64,000 nucleotides of DNA from Photobacterium swingsii (GCF_024346715.1 NZ_AP024853.1:992001-1056000); one strand, 5' to 3'; shown: positions 37,890-47,467, counted from the stretch's first letter. Notes: generated by a model not told the origin, from the letters alone. Numbers and translations are program-made.

Positions 37890-40052
37890 ATGAAAGATCC
37901 TCTCCTTCATAGCCTTACCTACCTTTGCCGCTATTACGGCCAAGCGAACTCACCCGATGCATTAATCGCGGGCTTACCACTCAACGATGGCTGGCTGAGC
38001 CCTCATTTATTGCCGCGTGCCGCTGAACAAGGCGGGCTTCACGCCAAACTCAACCAAGTGTCACTGAACGCCCTCTCCCCCTTATTATTGCCCGTAATTT
38101 TAGTGCTCAATCACAATGATGCCTGTGTCTTACTCAGCATTAATCCAGATACCCAAGAAGCCGATATTGTTCACCCACATTTGCAACTTGAACCGCAAAC
38201 TATCTCGCTTGATTCACTGAACACTAATTACAGTGGTCAGCTTTTCCTGATTAAAAAACAATTTCGCTACGATGAGCGCTCACCTGAGTTATTAAAAACC
38301 CGCAAAGGGCATTGGTTTTGGAGCACCTTGTGGGAATCGCGATCTATTTACCGTGACGTACTCATCGCATCCATTTTGATCAATGTCTTTGCGATTGCAA
38401 CGCCCCTTTTTACCCGCTTGGTCTACGACAAGATTGTGCCGAATTTAGCGTTTGATTCACTCTGGGTATTGGCCAGTGGCATGGCGATCATCTTCATCTT
38501 CGATCTTATTTTGAAGCTTATGCGTAGCTTTTTTATCGACATCGCAGGAAAAAAATCGGACTTACTGCTATCCGCTAAGATATTTAGCAAGGTGCTCGGT
38601 ATCAAAATGGAAGCTAAGCCGCCATCCGTTGGTGCTTTTGCTCGCCACCTGCAAGAATTTGAATCCATCCGAGAGTTTTTCACTTCAGCCACAGTTTCAA
38701 CCTTGATCGACCTGCCCTTTGCGATCCTTTTTCTCGTGGTCATCGCCCTCGTCGCAGGGCCTCTGGCTTATGTACCGCTGGTAGCGGTCATTCTATTGGC
38801 GCTGTATAGCTGGTTCATCCAAAAGCCTCTCAAAGAGAGTATCGAAGAAGGTTCTCGCTTAGCTTCGCAAAAACACGCCAACTTAATTGAAAGCCTACAT
38901 GGCTTAGAAACCGTGAAATTATTCGGCGCACAACATCAGTTCCAATACCGCTGGGAAGAAGCGGTCGCACACTTGGCAAATTGGGGGATTAAGTCTCGTC
39001 GGCTAACCGACTCAGTCCAAAACAGTGCTGGCTTCTTACAGCAATTTGTCTCTGTTGCCATGATCGTTTTTGGTGTCTACCTGATTGCAGCAGGACAATT
39101 AACCATGGGCGGATTAATTGCAGCCACTATGCTTAGTGGTCGCGCTGTCGGTCCTCTGGTACAACTATCATTACTCTCAACCCGTTATAACCAAGCCAAA
39201 TCCGCCATGACGATTTTAGAACAGTTAATGGCAATGCCCTCTGAGCAAGATAACGATAAACGCTACATTCATCGCCCTGTCCTACAAGGTAAAATTACCT
39301 TTGATAATGTCAGTTTTGCTTACCCCAATAACAGTACAACAGACGACACTAAAACAGCACAACCCGCGTTGCGTAACGTGAGTTTCACTATAAACCCGGG
39401 TGAAAAAGTGGCGATAATCGGTCGGATTGGCTCAGGAAAAACCACCATAGAACGTTTAATTATGGGACTGTATCAAGCGCAAGAAGGTTCTGTACTGATA
39501 GACGATACCGATATTAATCAGCTCCATCACATCGATGTCAGAAAAAATATAGGTTGCGTACCCCAAGAAAATTTACTGTTTTTCGGCTCAATTCGCGACA
39601 ACATTACCTTAGGTCGACCACTGGCCAGTGACAGTGATATTCTGCGTGCAGCGCAGCGTGCAGGCGTTACGCAATTTAGTCAAAGCGACAGTGCAGGGCT
39701 AGAGAAACAAGTGGGTGAAGGCGGCAATGCATTATCAGGAGGACAGCGCCAAGCTATTACCATTGCTCGCGCCTTGTTAGGCGAGCCACCAGTGCTATTA
39801 ATGGACGAACCCACCAGCAGTATGGATAACCGCTCTGAAAGTGGTATTAAAGCACAACTCGCTAACCTGCAAGATCACGAGACGCTCATCTTGATCACCC
39901 ATAAAACCAGCATGCTTGATGTAGTTGATCGAATTATTATTTTAGAGCAAGGCCGTGTCATTACTGACGGTCCGAAGGACAATGTGTTACAACAGCTACG
40001 TGATGGGCAACCCACGCAATCTTTTAAAACCGCACGTAAAGCCAGCGGCTAA
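37890..40052 (+). CDS. lapB: Type I secretion ABC transporter (LapB family)
   Basis: Inner-membrane ATPase/permease that exports a giant RTX adhesin. The 720 residues hold an N-terminal C39-like domain (to about 130), six membrane helices (about 150-440) and an ATPase domain: Walker A GRIGSGKTT, signature [15 protein letters not shown], Walker B PVLLMDEPTSSMD. The N-terminal domain reads DPLLHSLTYLCRYYG where active C39 peptidases have a catalytic Cys second in the motif. It is therefore an inactive C39-like domain that should bind rather than cut the substrate, as in HlyB. It is the last gene of the operon. Confidence 0.93.
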   Translation: MKDPLLHSLTYLCRYYGQANSPDALIAGLPLNDGWLSPHLLPRAAEQGGLHAKLNQVSLNALSPLLLPVILVLNHNDACVLLSINPDTQEADIVHPHLQLEPQTISLDSLNTNYSGQLFLIKKQFRYDERSPELLKTRKGHWFWSTLWESRSIYRDVLIASILINVFAIATPLFTRLVYDKIVPNLAFDSLWVLASGMAIIFIFDLILKLMRSFFIDIAGKKSDLLLSAKIFSKVLGIKMEAKPPSVGAFARHLQEFESIREFFTSATVSTLIDLPFAILFLVVIALVAGPLAYVPLVAVILLALYSWFIQKPLKESIEEGSRLASQKHANLIESLHGLETVKLFGAQHQFQYRWEEAVAHLANWGIKSRRLTDSVQNSAGFLQQFVSVAMIVFGVYLIAAGQLTMGGLIAATMLSGRAVGPLVQLSLLSTRYNQAKSAMTILEQLMAMPSEQDNDKRYIHRPVLQGKITFDNVSFAYPNNSTTDDTKTAQPALRNVSFTINPGEKVAIIGRIGSGKTTIERLIMGLYQAQEGSVLIDDTDINQLHHIDVRKNIGCVPQENLLFFGSIRDNITLGRPLASDSDILRAAQRAGVTQFSQSDSAGLEKQVGEGGNALSGGQRQAITIARALLGEPPVLLMDEPTSSMDNRSESGIKAQLANLQDHETLILITHKTSMLDVVDRIIILEQGRVITDGPKDNVLQQLRDGQPTQSFKTARKASG

Positions 40053-40153
40053 CTATTCTTTGTGTTCTATCACAACAATAAAGCCTCTGCCGCTTTCATG
40101 CATTTTCAGTTAGGATAGCCCTGTATTCACCTGTTTTGGACCCGCGACACCCA

Positions 40154-40654
40154 ATGGATAAACAATTACTTCATACTCGTATTTTGCAACAACTGCAGAT
40201 CGTCCACCAAGGGGCGGTAGAAGCCGCTCAACGTGCGTACGACACAGCAACTAACGATGAAAATGTAGCAGAAAACCAATATGACACATTGGCATTAGAA
40301 GCCTCTTACCTTGCCCATGGTCAATCGCAACGCGTAGCGGAATGCTTAGCAGACATCCAAGCCTTTACTGCACTGGATCTTCACAATGAACAAGCAAGTG
40401 AACAAGTTGTATTAGGTAGCTTAGTGCAGTTAATTGACGAAGACGACAACACACGCTGGGTGTTCTTTGGGCCTTCTGCGGGCGGGATGAAAATCATGAT
40501 GCGTTGCGAGGAAAGCCAGCAAGAGAGCGAAGTCGTGATCATTACCCCCACCTCGCCATTAGGCGAAGAATTGTTAAACCGTCAGGTTGATGATGAAGTG
40601 GAAATCATGATTGCGGGTAAAAAGATCACTTACGATATTGCTGTTATTGAATAG
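40154..40654 (+). CDS. GreA/GreB-like protein
   Basis: A 166-residue protein with the two-part Gre architecture: an N-terminal antiparallel coiled coil (about 1-75, with DENVAENQYDTLALEASYL near the tip) and a C-terminal FKBP-like domain (about 85-166, ending TSPLGEELLNRQVDDEVEIM). Acidic residues at the tip resemble those with which GreA helps RNA polymerase cleave backtracked RNA, so a similar role in the polymerase channel is possible. It diverges from standard GreA and GreB in its FKBP half (a WVFFGPSAGGMKIMM strand), so it is a paralogue. No strong ribosome site is seen; the start at 40154 is tentative. It is transcribed after lapB, with about 100 bases between. Confidence 0.75.
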   Translation: MDKQLLHTRILQQLQIVHQGAVEAAQRAYDTATNDENVAENQYDTLALEASYLAHGQSQRVAECLADIQAFTALDLHNEQASEQVVLGSLVQLIDEDDNTRWVFFGPSAGGMKIMMRCEESQQESEVVIITPTSPLGEELLNRQVDDEVEIMIAGKKITYDIAVIE

Positions 40655-40726
40655 TCTGCATTGAACTTGAATTAACACGCTGACTCACCGCGACCAACAG
40701 CAGGCATCCACCTAACAAAACCTCAC

Positions 40727-40761
40727 AATAAAACCGTGGCAGAACACTGACCACGGTTTTA
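40727..40761. terminator. Bidirectional terminator
   Basis: TAAAACCGTGG and CCACGGTTTTA form an eleven-base stem with T-rich ends on both strands, between the Gre-like gene and the convergent importer operon. Confidence 0.9.
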
Positions 40762-40803
40762 TTTTATCTGTAGCTACCACCTCAGTTCGAGATGATGGTG
40801 GTG

Positions 40804-41940
40804 CTAATCCACCAGCAGTGACGCTTCAGTTTCAACATCAAATAAATGACAGTGTGACATATCAAAATGCAACGGCTGGATATCACCATGCTGAATTGCT
40901 TTATCCGCTTGGTAAGGCACACGGGCGATGAGTTGGTCATCACCCACATTGAAATACAAATACACTTCATTTCCCATCGACTCAACTACGTTGATAGGTG
41001 ACATTTCGATGTCTTGCCGTGTTGGCGTTGGCGGCTCAAGATCAACCATACTGATGTGCTCAGGACGCAAACCAAACCACACTTCTTGCCCGACCTTCTC
41101 GGCAACTTGGCGTGCTTTATCTGCCGGCAATAAGAATCGAGAACCGCTTTTAGGCTCGACAAAATACTGATTATTATCCAGCACAATATTCGCTTTAATT
41201 AAATTCATGGCTGGCGAACCAATAAAGCCTGCGACAAACTTATTGGCTGGTCGTTGATACAAGTTCATTGGCGTATCGACTTGCATTATTTGCCCTTGAT
41301 TCAGTACGCAAATGCGATCGCCCAGTGTCATGGCTTCAACTTGATCGTGCGTCACGTAAATCATGGTCGCATTTTGCCCTTCGTCTTTGAGCTCATTGTG
41401 TAATTGCGCAATGCTGACACGGGTTGTTACGCGAAGTTTGGCATCCAGATTAGACAAGGGCTCATCAAACAAGAACACATCAGGTTTTCGCACCATAGCA
41501 CGGCCCAGCGCCACACGCTGACGCTGTCCACCCGACATCTCGCCAGGTTTAGAGGCTAATAAGTGGCTAATTTCTAATGTTTCAGCTGCATCACGAATGC
41601 GACGATCTATCTTATGCTGATCCAGCTTTTGCTGACGTAGCCCAAATGCCATGTTGTCGTACACACTCATGTGCGGATAAAGGGCGTAATTTTGGAACAC
41701 CATAGAAATACCACGATCTTTGGGCGGTAAATCATTCACGCGTTTGTCGCCAATATAAATATCGCCACCCGACACCTCTTCCAAGCCCGCTATCATGCGT
41801 AACGTGGTTGATTTGGCACAACCAGACGGGCCAACAAAGACCATGAACTCGCCTTCTTTGATGGTCAGATCAACACCTTGTACCGCTTTAAAGCCGTTGG
41901 GATACACTTTTTCTACTTGTCGAAGCACTACTTCAGCCAT
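40804..41940 (-). CDS. ABC importer ATPase, UgpC/MalK type
   Basis: Cytoplasmic ATPase of the importer encoded by this operon. The 378 residues are close to UgpC/MsmK: Q-loop FQNYALYPHMS, signature [14 protein letters not shown], Walker [14 protein letters not shown]-loop YVTHDQVEAMTLGD and a C-terminal regulatory domain with LRPEHISMVD. Walker A is unusual. Residues 37-45 read GPSGCAKST, where the glycine before the lysine is alanine. The codon is GCC, so one change would restore GGC. Lys and Ser/Thr remain, so activity is possible. It is the last gene of the operon, four bases after the HAD gene. Confidence 0.88.
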   Translation of the reverse strand: MAEVVLRQVEKVYPNGFKAVQGVDLTIKEGEFMVFVGPSGCAKSTTLRMIAGLEEVSGGDIYIGDKRVNDLPPKDRGISMVFQNYALYPHMSVYDNMAFGLRQQKLDQHKIDRRIRDAAETLEISHLLASKPGEMSGGQRQRVALGRAMVRKPDVFLFDEPLSNLDAKLRVTTRVSIAQLHNELKDEGQNATMIYVTHDQVEAMTLGDRICVLNQGQIMQVDTPMNLYQRPANKFVAGFIGSPAMNLIKANIVLDNNQYFVEPKSGSRFLLPADKARQVAEKVGQEVWFGLRPEHISMVDLEPPTPTRQDIEMSPINVVESMGNEVYLYFNVGDDQLIARVPYQADKAIQHGDIQPLHFDMSHCHLFDVETEASLLVD

Positions 41941-41944
41941 TGCT

Positions 41945-42688
41945 TTATCTCGCTAAACATTCTGGTTCAAAATCAGCCACTGAGGCCAAGATGAAATCGG
42001 CGTGAGGGGCAAGCTCATCCTGTGTTGCCGTGCCTGTTAATACGCCAACCTTCCCTGCCCCCGCGTTCAAGCCAAACGCCATATCAGAAACGGTGTCACC
42101 AAACATCACCACTTGAGCAGGTGTTAAATCGCAACGTTCGCAAAAGCCTTGCAACAATGCAGGGGCTGGCTTAGGCGCGATATCGCCATCGGAGTAACCG
42201 AGGTAATCAAACAAACCAATTAGCCCCGCTTTCTCTAAGCTATAAATCGTTGAATCTTTGGTGTCTGCCGTTGCGATACCGAGTCTAAAGCCTTTTTGTT
42301 TCAGTTTAATGAGGGTGGCTTTAACCCCAGGCAATGGCTGAATCAAGGATGGATTATCTTCAACCTGTTGATTGAAAAGCGCTTTAACTTGAGTAGTAAA
42401 AGCAACTAACTCGCAGCTTGGTGTGAGCATTTTAAACCAAGCCTCCGCGGTATCTTCGACAGGGTTCGCAGCCAATAAACCATGGTTATCCACATATTCA
42501 CCGTGGATCCCTATCGCTTCTAATAGGTGTTCTTCCGTGAGTAAATGCATCTGCATTTCAGTGCGATAACGGTGCGAGAGTGCAGTAACAACACCTTGAG
42601 ACACCTTCAGCCACATTTGATGAAACTCTAACAAGGTGCCATCTTTATCAAACAGTAAGCCTTTAATATCCATTACTTTATTATCCAT
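41945..42688 (-). CDS. HAD-family phosphatase
   Basis: A 247-residue cytoplasmic phosphatase of the phosphoglycolate-phosphatase-like HAD subfamily. Motif I is LLFDKDGTLLEF, a small helical cap follows (about 20-120), motif II is GIATADTKDS, and motifs III/IV are KPAPALLQ and VVMFGDTVSDMAFG. It is placed inside an importer operon next to a PHP-type hydrolase, so it probably removes phosphate from a product of that hydrolase or from the imported solute; the substrate is unknown. A second in-frame ATG at 42673 is an alternative start. Neither has a strong ribosome site. Confidence 0.85.
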   Translation of the reverse strand: MDNKVMDIKGLLFDKDGTLLEFHQMWLKVSQGVVTALSHRYRTEMQMHLLTEEHLLEAIGIHGEYVDNHGLLAANPVEDTAEAWFKMLTPSCELVAFTTQVKALFNQQVEDNPSLIQPLPGVKATLIKLKQKGFRLGIATADTKDSTIYSLEKAGLIGLFDYLGYSDGDIAPKPAPALLQGFCERCDLTPAQVVMFGDTVSDMAFGLNAGAGKVGVLTGTATQDELAPHADFILASVADFEPECLAR

Positions 42689-42730
42689 CTGTTTTTAACT
42701 TCTATTTTTTGAATGCTATTTTTTAAAATT

Positions 42731-44222
42731 CTAGGTGCTTAATGTGTCTACCAGCTCCCCCCACGTTGCGAGGGTTGGTTTTGAAAATTGAGGAAAAGCA
42801 GGATTAAAAACAGGGTTAATTAAGCCTATAAATTCCCTTTCATTTTGCTGTCGGCCTGCGCGACGAATATCAAGACGAAGCCATGCGTGCTCTGTCATAT
42901 CAATATTCAACTCAGTAACCCCATCACAATGGGCTTTCAGTGGGTGACGGCCAATGACCTTGCCATCCGCGATTAGCTCAACGAAATAGTCATGGAACTC
43001 ATCCTCGACCGACAAACGGTATGTCACCATCGGGCTAGTAATAGCTTGACCGGGTAGCATGTCTCCCTGATTGATCTCAAACGCTAACCCACAGCCTCGT
43101 TCAACATACACTTGCCCTGCACGAAGTCCTGCCAAAATACTTTCTCCACTTAAACCATGTGCATACACATAGGTCGTTGGATCGCCGTAAAGCGAAGGCT
43201 CGTGCGCTTGTGGATTACGTTCATGCGGGGCTAAATGTGAGTCACTGCCACCCCCCCCCCGCGATACGATGGCCAGCATTCCACATGGCGCTTAACACGG
43301 TTAAGGCTTCTTCCGTCGCTTGAGGGGAGGTTGCCCATGTAGGATCGCAGCAAACTTCAAGAGTATTCACCTTTGCCAGTTCCATCTCGTTATAGTGCCA
43401 ATGCCAAGGCTTCATCATGGGGTGGTTAATGCTTATTGAACCTTGTACACCGCCCGCTTTCTGATCCTCATCAATTAAGCTAAGCCCTTGATGGATCAAG
43501 GCTGCGCTTGAGTAGTCAGCATCACGCATATCAAGGCCACGCTTAGGCCCATGCACATTAAAGTGGCCTTTATCTGTCGTGACTTCCACAGCGGGTAACA
43601 TCAGCACATTATCGAGATCAGGTAGCATTGGATGGCAGATGTTGTGTTCAGTCAAAAAGAAGAAGTCGAGCCCTTGCTGTTTAATGATCTCGGTCGCGGC
43701 GGCAAGGCTATTATGACCATCAGATAAACAGGTATGGGCATGCAAATCACCGCTATACCAAGCCGACTCCGTTCGTTTCATTTTGCTGTAATCGAACGCT
43801 ATTGTATTGTCTGCGGTTAACGAGGGGGTTAACGATTTTAGCCCCATCAAATCATTCGGCTCAGGTTGCGGCTCGAAAGCTCCTTCACATTCCACTTCGC
43901 ATTCAACTTCACACAGGTACTGCATGGCTTTTGGCGTTCTATCTTCACCTTCTAGATTATAGAGATGGAGTTGCCATTCCCCTGCTGGCAGCTCACCAGC
44001 AATACCACCAAGTGATGCGTTATGCGCTGTGAGTGTTAAATGCTTTTGCGCTTTTTGCCATAACTGACAGCCGCGTAAACGCTGGTTCGCATCAAACAAA
44101 TATGCGTACATAAAGCCTTTTTTGACTGTCGTACCCGATAAGGTTATCGCTTGAGTATTCGCAGGCACATCAATCACTAACTTTCGGTGACCAAAGGGGA
44201 GTTCACCATTCAATTTCAACAT
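42731..44222 (-). pseudogene. PHP-domain (CehA/McbA-like) hydrolase, frameshifted at a G10 run
   Basis: A metal-dependent hydrolase of about 500 residues is split in two frames. The first part (44222 to about 43260) has an N-terminal beta-sandwich-like region and the PHP motifs GDLHAHTCLSDGHN, LTEHNICHP and SINHPMMKPWHWHY. It then runs into a stop as ...WNAGHRIAGGGWQ. The second part (from about 43260 to 42731) continues in the next frame as GGGGSDSHLAPHERNPQAHE. Joining them gives AGHRIAGGGGSDSHLAP, the expected last PHP motif. The junction is a run of ten G on the coding strand; nine or twelve would restore the frame. It may be a phase-variable gene, a true pseudogene or a sequencing error. 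A start at 44222 (MLKLNGELPFGH) is favoured over one at 44273. Confidence 0.85.
43251..43260. repeat. Homopolymer C10/G10 within the PHP gene
   Basis: Ten consecutive C on the plus strand (G10 on the coding strand) at the point where the PHP frame breaks. Runs of this length slip during replication and are also error-prone in sequencing. Confidence 0.95.
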
Positions 44223-44327
44223 CTTGCTTCTCAATCTCACTCGCAAAAATCTACCCAAGTACGCCAAATTCAAGGCGTACCTGAGTAAGTTATTGCTGAA
44301 TAGCGGGTTAATACTAAAAATTAAAGG

Positions 44328-45602
44328 TTACGAACGATTTGCACGATCTAATGCACGCTGGGCGCGTTTCGCCGCTTGTTTCAGGGCTTTTTCCGCAGGA
44401 ATATTTTCGATTTGAACTTGGTCTGCTGCAATCGCAAGCGCATCCAATATCTTACCGTTGGTTGGGTCAAAGAAGTTCATTTGTGCAAAGCCCGCTTGCT
44501 GTAATGGAATAAGCGCATGAGGGTTTTCTTTGGTATAAGTTTGGTATTCTTCGACGTCTTCTACACTCTTACGGACAGGGATATACCCCGTAAACATTGA
44601 CCAACGCGCTGTATTCTTTGCGTTGGTGTAAAAACGCATAAACTCAAATGCACCTTGCGCCGCTTTGTTATCTGTCCCTGTCGGCATCACGAAGATCTGT
44701 GCCGCCGCTTGAGGTTTAGAAGGGTTCGATCCCCAACCTGGTTGGGTCGTTGCCGCTAAACGGGTGAAGTCGAGATCACCTTGGTCACCCGATGAGCCTG
44801 TGTAGCCCAATGCGCGGTTTTTCATAACATCGTCAATGGTTTTGTACCAGTACTCCCACCCTTGACCACCGTGGTGGATACGCATCACATCGTCATCGTG
44901 GATCCATTGACGGAACCCATCCCACACTTCAACCCACTCTTTTGAGTCGACCATGACGGTTTTACCATCATCACTTATGACTTTAGCGCCATTTGAGAAA
45001 GCAGCATCAATCATATTGTCTTTGCCCCACATCGGCTCCCAACCGTAAAATGAGACGTTGCCGTTCGCATCGGTTTTACGAACCGCTTTCGATACTTTCG
45101 CCACACCTTGCCAGGTTTTTAGGTCATCTGCCGTAAAGCCATGATCGGCTAACACCTGCTTGTTATAGTAGAACACCTGTGTTGTACCATATGCCGGTAG
45201 GCCGTAGACCTCACCATTGGCTTTGGTCACTTGCTGACGGAAAGCCCCCAGAAAGTCATTGAAGTTAAAAGCATCGTCCATGTACACCGACATATCACGC
45301 ACTAAGTTACGCTTTGACATGGCAGAGGCTTGCTCGGCTTTTAGCAATACAAACTCAGGAGCCGTGCGCGAGGCCATACCTGCTTGCAACTTCTGATAAG
45401 TTTCCGCGTAGTTACCTTGAAGCGCACCTTTGATCTGGTACTCATCTTGACTAGCATTAAACTCATCAATCAGCTTAGTCATCATTTTTTGAGGCTTCAC
45501 ACCACCCGAATACCAAAAATCTACTTCTGTTTTCGCCAACACGTTGCCTGTGAAAGCCAATGACGAACATATAACTGCTAAGGTTTTTAGTTTCATATCC
45601 AT
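44328..45602 (-). CDS. Extracellular solute-binding protein, UgpB-like
   Basis: Periplasmic receptor of the importer, 424 residues, with a Sec signal peptide (MKLKTLAVICSSLAFTGNVLA). The mature protein begins KTEVDFWYSGGVKPQKMMTK. It follows the UgpB/family-1 SBP pattern, with LPAYGTTQVFYYNKQVLADHG in the middle and RWSMFTGYIPVRKSVED towards the end. UgpB binds glycerol-3-phosphate and glycerophosphodiesters, but the ligand cannot be read off. Its stop lies 105 bases before the PHP gene start. The ATG at 45602 is directly behind the permease stop (TAATATG), and a second in-frame ATG at 45596 is equally possible. Confidence 0.88.
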   Translation of the reverse strand: MDMKLKTLAVICSSLAFTGNVLAKTEVDFWYSGGVKPQKMMTKLIDEFNASQDEYQIKGALQGNYAETYQKLQAGMASRTAPEFVLLKAEQASAMSKRNLVRDMSVYMDDAFNFNDFLGAFRQQVTKANGEVYGLPAYGTTQVFYYNKQVLADHGFTADDLKTWQGVAKVSKAVRKTDANGNVSFYGWEPMWGKDNMIDAAFSNGAKVISDDGKTVMVDSKEWVEVWDGFRQWIHDDDVMRIHHGGQGWEYWYKTIDDVMKNRALGYTGSSGDQGDLDFTRLAATTQPGWGSNPSKPQAAAQIFVMPTGTDNKAAQGAFEFMRFYTNAKNTARWSMFTGYIPVRKSVEDVEEYQTYTKENPHALIPLQQAGFAQMNFFDPTNGKILDALAIAADQVQIENIPAEKALKQAAKRAQRALDRANRS

Positions 45603-45603
45603 A

Positions 45604-46572
45604 TTACTCTTTAACACCGTTATCGTTGGTGATTCCCGTTAGAATCGTTTTCTGACATAAGATGAACAACACAAGCAGGGGTAAAACAGCAATCGTGCTG
45701 GCTGCCATAATCTGTGACCAATTCAGGCCATAGTTACCTTCTGCGATAAAAAATTGGCGTATACCTGTGGCGATAAGGTTCAGCTCTTGTGAGGTGATCA
45801 CCAAGCTCGGCCACATGTAGCTGTTGTAGTTAGTAATGAAGGTGATCAGGAATAAGGTTGCTAAGGCGGCTTTACACTGAGGAAGAATGATCTTCCAAAG
45901 AATTTTTAACTCACCAGCCCCATCAATACGTGCTGCTTCGATGAGCGAAGGGTGAATTTTCAAAAATACCTGACGTAGATAAAACACCCCGAACACACTG
46001 GCCGCATTAGACAAAATTAAGCCCATGTGCGAGTCCAATAAACCCAATCGTGCCAAGGTGATATAAGAAGGAATATAAGTCACAGCCCCTGGCAGCATGT
46101 AGCAGCCCATCACCACGAAATATAAAAAGGTTTTAGATTTAAATTTCAGCTGCGTGATGGCGTAAGCAAACATGGCAGAGTTAATAATCACTAACAAAGT
46201 GGTAAACAAAGCCACGCTAAAGCTATTAATGATGTACAAGCCAAATGGCGCACTATTAAAAGCATCGACAAAACTTTGCCAATTAAAGGTGCTCGGAATA
46301 ATCATTAATGGATTAGTAAAAATCTCATCATTTGATTTCAACGAACCAGATAACATCCAAATAAATGGAAAGACCATTAATAAGCCTGACATCAGCAAGA
46401 AACCATGTTTCAACGTCGTCTTAAAACCACGTTCAAGCACGCGTTCTAGCTGAGTGGTGCTGTTCGCTTTTACAGGTTTGGTTGTATTGATGCCCTGCTT
46501 GCGAGACGCTTCATTGATAACAACCTTGTGGGTATTCTTTGCTGGGATAGCCAGCGTATCCATAGTGCTCAT
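45604..46572 (-). CDS. ABC importer permease, UgpE-like
   Basis: Inner-membrane permease, 322 residues. An unusually long cytoplasmic N-terminus of about 55 residues (Lys/Thr/Asn-rich) precedes six membrane helices. The EAA loop is SLIEAARIDGAGELKILWKI, and the family end TILTGITNDNGVKE resembles the MalG/UgpE group. AAGGATTAACC precedes the ATG at 46572. It pairs with the permease 10 bases upstream, and translation is probably coupled to the binding protein through the TAATATG junction. Confidence 0.9.
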   Translation of the reverse strand: MSTMDTLAIPAKNTHKVVINEASRKQGINTTKPVKANSTTQLERVLERGFKTTLKHGFLLMSGLLMVFPFIWMLSGSLKSNDEIFTNPLMIIPSTFNWQSFVDAFNSAPFGLYIINSFSVALFTTLLVIINSAMFAYAITQLKFKSKTFLYFVVMGCYMLPGAVTYIPSYITLARLGLLDSHMGLILSNAASVFGVFYLRQVFLKIHPSLIEAARIDGAGELKILWKIILPQCKAALATLFLITFITNYNSYMWPSLVITSQELNLIATGIRQFFIAEGNYGLNWSQIMAASTIAVLPLLVLFILCQKTILTGITNDNGVKE

Positions 46573-46582
46573 TGGTTAATCC

Positions 46583-47467
46583 TTAGTAATACACCCAGCG
46601 TTTACCCATCACAGTATTGGCAATGGTTAATGCACCTGTGATCAGTAAGATAATGAGAGAAGTTGCCGCTGCAGGGCCCATGTCGTATTGCTCAAATGCC
46701 TGCTGATAAAAGAGATACAACAGAGTACGCGTACTGCCACTTGGGCCGCCTTGAGTTAATATTTGGAACTGATCAAACGCTTGAATCGCGGTGATCATAT
46801 TGACGATCACCAAGAAAAAAGTGGTCGGTGATATCAGTGGTAAGGTGATTTTGTAAAAACGTGTCCATGGACTACAGCCATCAATTAATGACGCTTCATA
46901 CAAAGAGGTAGGGATTTTATTGAGCGCACTGATATAAAACAGCATGGTCCAGCTCACCGCTTGCCACACAGTCACGACCATTACTGCAAACATCGCGGTA
47001 TCACCACTTTCTAGCCATGGAATAGGGGCAATACCGACTTTATCGAGCAGTAAATTCACCAGACCCGATTTGGATTCAAATACCCAAGACCAAACAATAG
47101 AAATCGCAACCGTTGGGGTAATCCAAGGCGAGAAGATAACCGCACGATAAAATTGACTGCCTTTGAAATTGTTATGAAGTAATAACGCAAAGACTAAGCC
47201 GATCATGACAGTGGGAATAACAACACCGAGCGCAAATATAAAAGTATTTTGCATCGCTTGAATGAAATCACCGTCTTCAAGCATGTACTGGTAATTTTCC
47301 AATCCAACAAAATAATAATCAGGCGAAATATAATCCCAGTCAGTAAAGCTGATATAAACACTCCAGCCAAAAGGTACTAACCAAAATGTAATTAATGGGA
47401 TCATTAAAGGAGCAATAAAAAACAGAACTTTGCTGCTGTTTTGCCACTTTTGTAGATTCAGGTTCAT
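46583..47467 (-). CDS. ABC importer permease, UgpA-like
   Basis: First gene of the importer operon and partner of the UgpE-like permease. About 294 residues with six membrane helices; the first is VLFFIAPLMIPLITFWLVPF. The EAA loop is SLYEASLIDGCSPWTRFYKI, and FFLVIVNMITAIQAFDQFQI follows. That is the MalF/UgpA-type permease without a P2 domain. No good ribosome site is visible; the ATG at 47467 and an in-frame GTG at 47479 are both possible. The operon promoter should lie in the 130 bases towards the LysR gene. Confidence 0.9.
   Translation of the reverse strand: MNLNLQKWQNSSKVLFFIAPLMIPLITFWLVPFGWSVYISFTDWDYISPDYYFVGLENYQYMLEDGDFIQAMQNTFIFALGVVIPTVMIGLVFALLLHNNFKGSQFYRAVIFSPWITPTVAISIVWSWVFESKSGLVNLLLDKVGIAPIPWLESGDTAMFAVMVVTVWQAVSWTMLFYISALNKIPTSLYEASLIDGCSPWTRFYKITLPLISPTTFFLVIVNMITAIQAFDQFQILTQGGPSGSTRTLLYLFYQQAFEQYDMGPAAATSLIILLITGALTIANTVMGKRWVYY

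Noticed and set aside
37890..38280. Active C39 peptidase in the LapB transporter
   Set aside because: The catalytic Cys position is occupied by Pro in DPLLHSL; only the fold remains.
43242..43279. Two separate genes at the PHP locus
   Set aside because: The two frames complement each other exactly across the G10 run and together form one PHP protein, so a single interrupted gene is the better reading.
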